From contig CAKURW010000061.1 of the NCBI GenBank assembly GCA_934675795.1, positions 1-6,518 on the forward strand: DNA of 6,518 bases, read 5' to 3'. Made by a program: the position numbers and the translations under genes. The notes under the pieces are model-generated. The model made no database searches and had not been told where the DNA came from. It was given only the letters and a program-made list of their open reading frames with translations. The stretch is from an uncultured Collinsella sp. Its GTDB lineage: Bacteria > Actinomycetota > Coriobacteriia > Coriobacteriales > Coriobacteriaceae. Below are positions 3,852 to 6,518 of this stretch, in pieces (position 1 is the stretch's first letter; every line of letters starts with the position of its first letter).

Positions 3852-6518
3852 CTAGGCAAGCAGGTCGATGACGGTAAAGCCGGCGTTGCTCTTGGCGATG
3901 ACGTCTCGGCCGCCAAAGACACAGGTGGGTGAGACGGCTGCGATGCGCGTCACGTCGGCGCCGAGCGAGCGCAGCTCACCGGGCGTGGCGGCGAGCATCT
4001 GGGCGCGACGCTCCTCGCGCGCATGCGGATCGAGCCCGGCCAGGTAGGTCGTGTTGCGGCGCTTGGTGAGTGCGTACGGCTTCACCGGCGCGTCCATGCC
4101 GCTCACACAGCTCACGATAAAGCCCTCGAAGGCGGCCTCGTCGGGCTCAAAGCTGCTAAGCCATGCACCCGCGCGCTCCACGCGCTCAATCGAGGGGTCG
4201 ATTGCCGGGTCGCGGTAGGTGTAGAACGCCGCCTGACGCTCGCCGGCTGCGCGGAATCCGCAGCCGTACGCGCCGCCCTTCACGCGGATCTCGTTCCACA
4301 GGTAGTCGTAGGAGAGTGCGTTGGCGGCAACCGCCCAGGCGCCCGTCACGTCAATGCCCAGGCGACGCGGGTCGCACGCGCTTGCCGCAAAGCAGATGTC
4401 GCTGGGGATGACAAAAGCCTCGTGGCGGTCGCGCGGCGTTGGCACCACGAGCGCGTCGCGGCCGGCATCGGTGCCGTCGCCAGCGCCCAGCCCCAGGTTA
4501 CCCGCGGCGGCCCAGTATGCGTCAAAGTCCTCGTCGCTGCCGGTAAAGCTCGCCATGCAGCCATCGGCCACAAAGATGCGCTCCGCCAGCTCGGCAAGCT
4601 TGGTACGCAGCCCGTCCACGCGCTCGTCAAAGTGCTCGAGCAGATCGCGCAAGAACAGGTAGAAGTCTACGCCCGAGAGCTGCTCGCGCACCACGGCCGA
4701 AGGCGAGCTGTAGCTCATCGCGCGGCCGAGTGCCGCCGAGTGGCCGTTGTTGATAAAGCCCTGCTCAAGCCCAATGCGAATCTGCGTGAGCACGTCGCGC
4801 ACTCGGCCGGCGTCGGCATCGAGCAAAAGCGTGCTCGACCATACCTCGCGCGGCAGACTCGCCAGCGCATCGATCTTCTCGGACAGGGTGCCGGCGCTCA
4901 CCAGCAGGTAGGGGCGCACGCCGTCCACTTCGGGCTGCGTCATGACTTCGGTCGTAAAGCTCAAAAAGCCGAGCTTGCCAGCGAGCAAGTTGTCGAGTTC
5001 CTCGGCCGGGTGCTCGCGCGTGGGCAGCTGCTTGAGCAGACGGCAGAGCAGCGTCACGTAGGGCAGGTCCTCAAATGCGACGCAGCTCAGGTCGAAGTAC
5101 TGCATGGCGTAGGCCAGGCGGTTGGTGGGGATGCCGTGGCGCAGACAGGGGATGGGCACGGTCGTGTCCACGACCAGCGGCGGCTCGGGGCGCGCCTCGC
5201 CAATGTCGGACACGCGCAGGCGCGGCAGCGTTGCCTTGTCCTCGGGCGTGTCCTCCGCCTCCTGCGCGGCACGCAGCGCGGCCGTGCGCTCGACCACGTC
5301 GGCCAGCTCGGCATCGGTCATGGCGTCGCGCTTGGCTGCCAGCTCGGCGGCCTCGGCACCCTCCGAACCCTCGGCGGCGTCCACCGGCACCAGCTCGACC
5401 AGCGCCATGTGATCGTTCTGCAGCACCAGCTCGCGCAGCAGGTCCTCAAAGTAGCTGCCGTCCAGCTCGCCGCGCAGCTCCTCGTACACTGGGCCGTACT
5501 TGAGCGCCAGCGTCGCGGCGTCGTCATCGTAGAGCCAGGTGCTCAGCGCGTCGCACGCAATGGCCACGCCGTCGGCGATACCGTAGTCGCGCTGGCGCAG
5601 GTCGTACTCGTTGCTGCTGATGATGGCTTCCAGGCGCTCGCGCGGAACGCCGTGCTCACACAGGTCGCGGCAGGCGTCCTGGAACACGCGGCGCAGCTCG
5701 CGCGCTACGCCGGGCTGCGCGTTTTGCAGCATGATGAGCTCGTAGGGCTGCAGGCTCTCGGCTGCGGTGTAGCTCACCACGTTGCCGCCCAGGCCGGCGG
5801 CCAGAATGGCCTTCTTAACTGGTGCCTCGTTGGAACCCAGCAGTGCCTCGAACAGGATGTCCGCCGCGATCGTGCGCTTGCGGTCGAGTGCGCTGCCCAG
5901 CACAAGACCCAGGCCCACCAGGGCGTTCTCGGGCGTGGTGGCCATCTCGACGCGCTTGTACTCGCAGGTCACGGGCGCCTGCACGTCCAGCGGATTGGGC
6001 GCCAGCACGGACGGGTCCTCGCCGGCGGCGACGGCAGCGTCCATGCGGCGGCTCGCGGCACTCGACTGCGACAGATAACGCTCGTCCAAAAACGCCAGTG
6101 CGCGGTCCACATCTAGGTCGCCGTAGAGCGTTATATAAGAGTTGGAAGGATTGTAGTGGCGCGCGTGCGTATCCAGGAACTGCTCGTAGGTGAGCGCGGG
6201 AATCGCGCGTGGGTCGCCGCCGCTCTCGTGCGCATAGGCGGTGTCGGGATAGAGTGCGGCGTTAACAGCATCGTCCAGCACGCTCATGGGGTCGGACAGC
6301 GCGCCCTTCATTTCGTTGAACACCACGCCGTTATAGCGCAGCGTGCCCTCGCGCAGGCTCGCGGAGCTGCCGTCGCCTTCGCCCTCGGCGCCCTCCGGCA
6401 GGTCCAGCTCGTAGTGCCAGCCCTCCTGCTCAAAAATGGTGGGCTTGGTATAGATGGCCGGGTTGAACACCGCGTCCAGGTACACGTCCATCAGGTTGTA
6501 CAGATCCTGCTCGTTGGT
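3852..6518 (-). CDS. M16C zinc metallopeptidase, presequence protease-like (N-terminus beyond window)
   Basis: The frame stays open to the right edge, giving 888 visible residues, the first being TNEQDLYNL before MDVYLDAVF. The latter is a conserved internal M16C segment, so the ATG at 6491 is not the start and roughly 100 N-terminal residues, with the HxxEH zinc and catalytic motif, are missing. Counting from that internal Met, the third zinc ligand is expected at Glu60 in GVVFNEMKG. HYNPSNSYITLYGD (112-125) is typical of the family. The linker region with TLPRLRVSDI (421-430) marks the M16C-associated domain, and the C-terminal half carries NEIRVKGGAYGCGF (733-746), whose Arg and Tyr contact substrate in M16 enzymes. 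Relatives are about 970-1,000 residues and degrade oligopeptides inside a clamshell chamber. Unusual here are acidic, glycine- or alanine-rich stretches near residues 31-48 and 371-420. Natural substrates are unknown. No signal peptide can be judged. Confidence 0.93.
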   Translation of the reverse strand, partial: TNEQDLYNLMDVYLDAVFNPAIYTKPTIFEQEGWHYELDLPEGAEGEGDGSSASLREGTLRYNGVVFNEMKGALSDPMSVLDDAVNAALYPDTAYAHESGGDPRAIPALTYEQFLDTHARHYNPSNSYITLYGDLDVDRALAFLDERYLSQSSAASRRMDAAVAAGEDPSVLAPNPLDVQAPVTCEYKRVEMATTPENALVGLGLVLGSALDRKRTIAADILFEALLGSNEAPVKKAILAAGLGGNVVSYTAAESLQPYELIMLQNAQPGVARELRRVFQDACRDLCEHGVPRERLEAIISSNEYDLRQRDYGIADGVAIACDALSTWLYDDDAATLALKYGPVYEELRGELDGSYFEDLLRELVLQNDHMALVELVPVDAAEGSEGAEAAELAAKRDAMTDAELADVVERTAALRAAQEAEDTPEDKATLPRLRVSDIGEARPEPPLVVDTTVPIPCLRHGIPTNRLAYAMQYFDLSCVAFEDLPYVTLLCRLLKQLPTREHPAEELDNLLAGKLGFLSFTTEVMTQPEVDGVRPYLLVSAGTLSEKIDALASLPREVWSSTLLLDADAGRVRDVLTQIRIGLEQGFINNGHSAALGRAMSYSSPSAVVREQLSGVDFYLFLRDLLEHFDERVDGLRTKLAELAERIFVADGCMASFTGSDEDFDAYWAAAGNLGLGAGDGTDAGRDALVVPTPRDRHEAFVIPSDICFAASACDPRRLGIDVTGAWAVAANALSYDYLWNEIRVKGGAYGCGFRAAGERQAAFYTYRDPAIDPSIERVERAGAWLSSFEPDEAAFEGFIVSCVSGMDAPVKPYALTKRRNTTYLAGLDPHAREERRAQMLAATPGELRSLGADVTRIAAVSPTCVFGGRDVIAKSNAGFTVIDLLA

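Noticed and set aside
4023..6116. A 697-codon open frame on the plus strand opposite the M16C peptidase gene
   Set aside because: It is an antisense shadow of a GC-rich gene. The composition is Ala/Gly/Val/His/Arg/Gln-rich with no recognisable domain, and the opposite strand encodes a clear enzyme.

Overview
This 6,518-base window looks like chromosome from a high-GC anaerobic actinobacterium of the Coriobacteriia. The best guess is Collinsella or a close relative. The guess rests on GC-rich coding sequence, Shine-Dalgarno-led starts, the particular enzyme variants present, and intergenic palindromes carrying GGGACAGG/CCTGTCCC. It comes from pattern recognition, not from a database search.

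Layout, left to right. Bases 1-241 hold no gene. They contain nested GC-rich inverted repeats at the left edge and a strong intrinsic terminator at 159-200. The terminator serves the leftward gene at 242-1219, an NAD-dependent L-2-hydroxyacid dehydrogenase of the lactate dehydrogenase superfamily that resembles L-2-hydroxyisocaproate dehydrogenase. A 211-bp divergent intergenic region separates it from the rightward metA at 1431-2357, a homoserine O-acyltransferase whose Glu111 predicts acetyl-CoA use. metA converges on the leftward 5-formyltetrahydrofolate cyclo-ligase gene at 2381-2977.

Next comes an accessory patch at about 2997-3838. It contains a compact hicAB type II toxin-antitoxin operon on the minus strand (hicA 3440-3703, hicB 3118-3447, overlapping by 8 nt). 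The operon has its own promoter and a perfect 8-bp-arm inverted repeat in its leader. Two almost identical long palindromes (35 of 36 bases the same, same orientation) enclose it, and a third, related hairpin with the core motif inverted lies just beyond. Parts of this patch are clearly lower in GC than the flanking genes.

The right 2.7 kb is the 3' portion of a large leftward gene for an M16C (presequence-protease-like) zinc metallopeptidase. Its N-terminus, which should carry the HxxEH motif, lies beyond the right edge.

Functionally, metA starts methionine synthesis from homoserine, and the cyclo-ligase returns 5-formyl-THF to the one-carbon pool that supplies the methyl group. The dehydrogenase reduces 2-oxo acids for redox balance, and the M16C protease degrades peptides. 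The most noteworthy structure is the toxin-antitoxin cassette boxed by direct copies of a palindromic repeat, which looks like a small removable or transferable unit.
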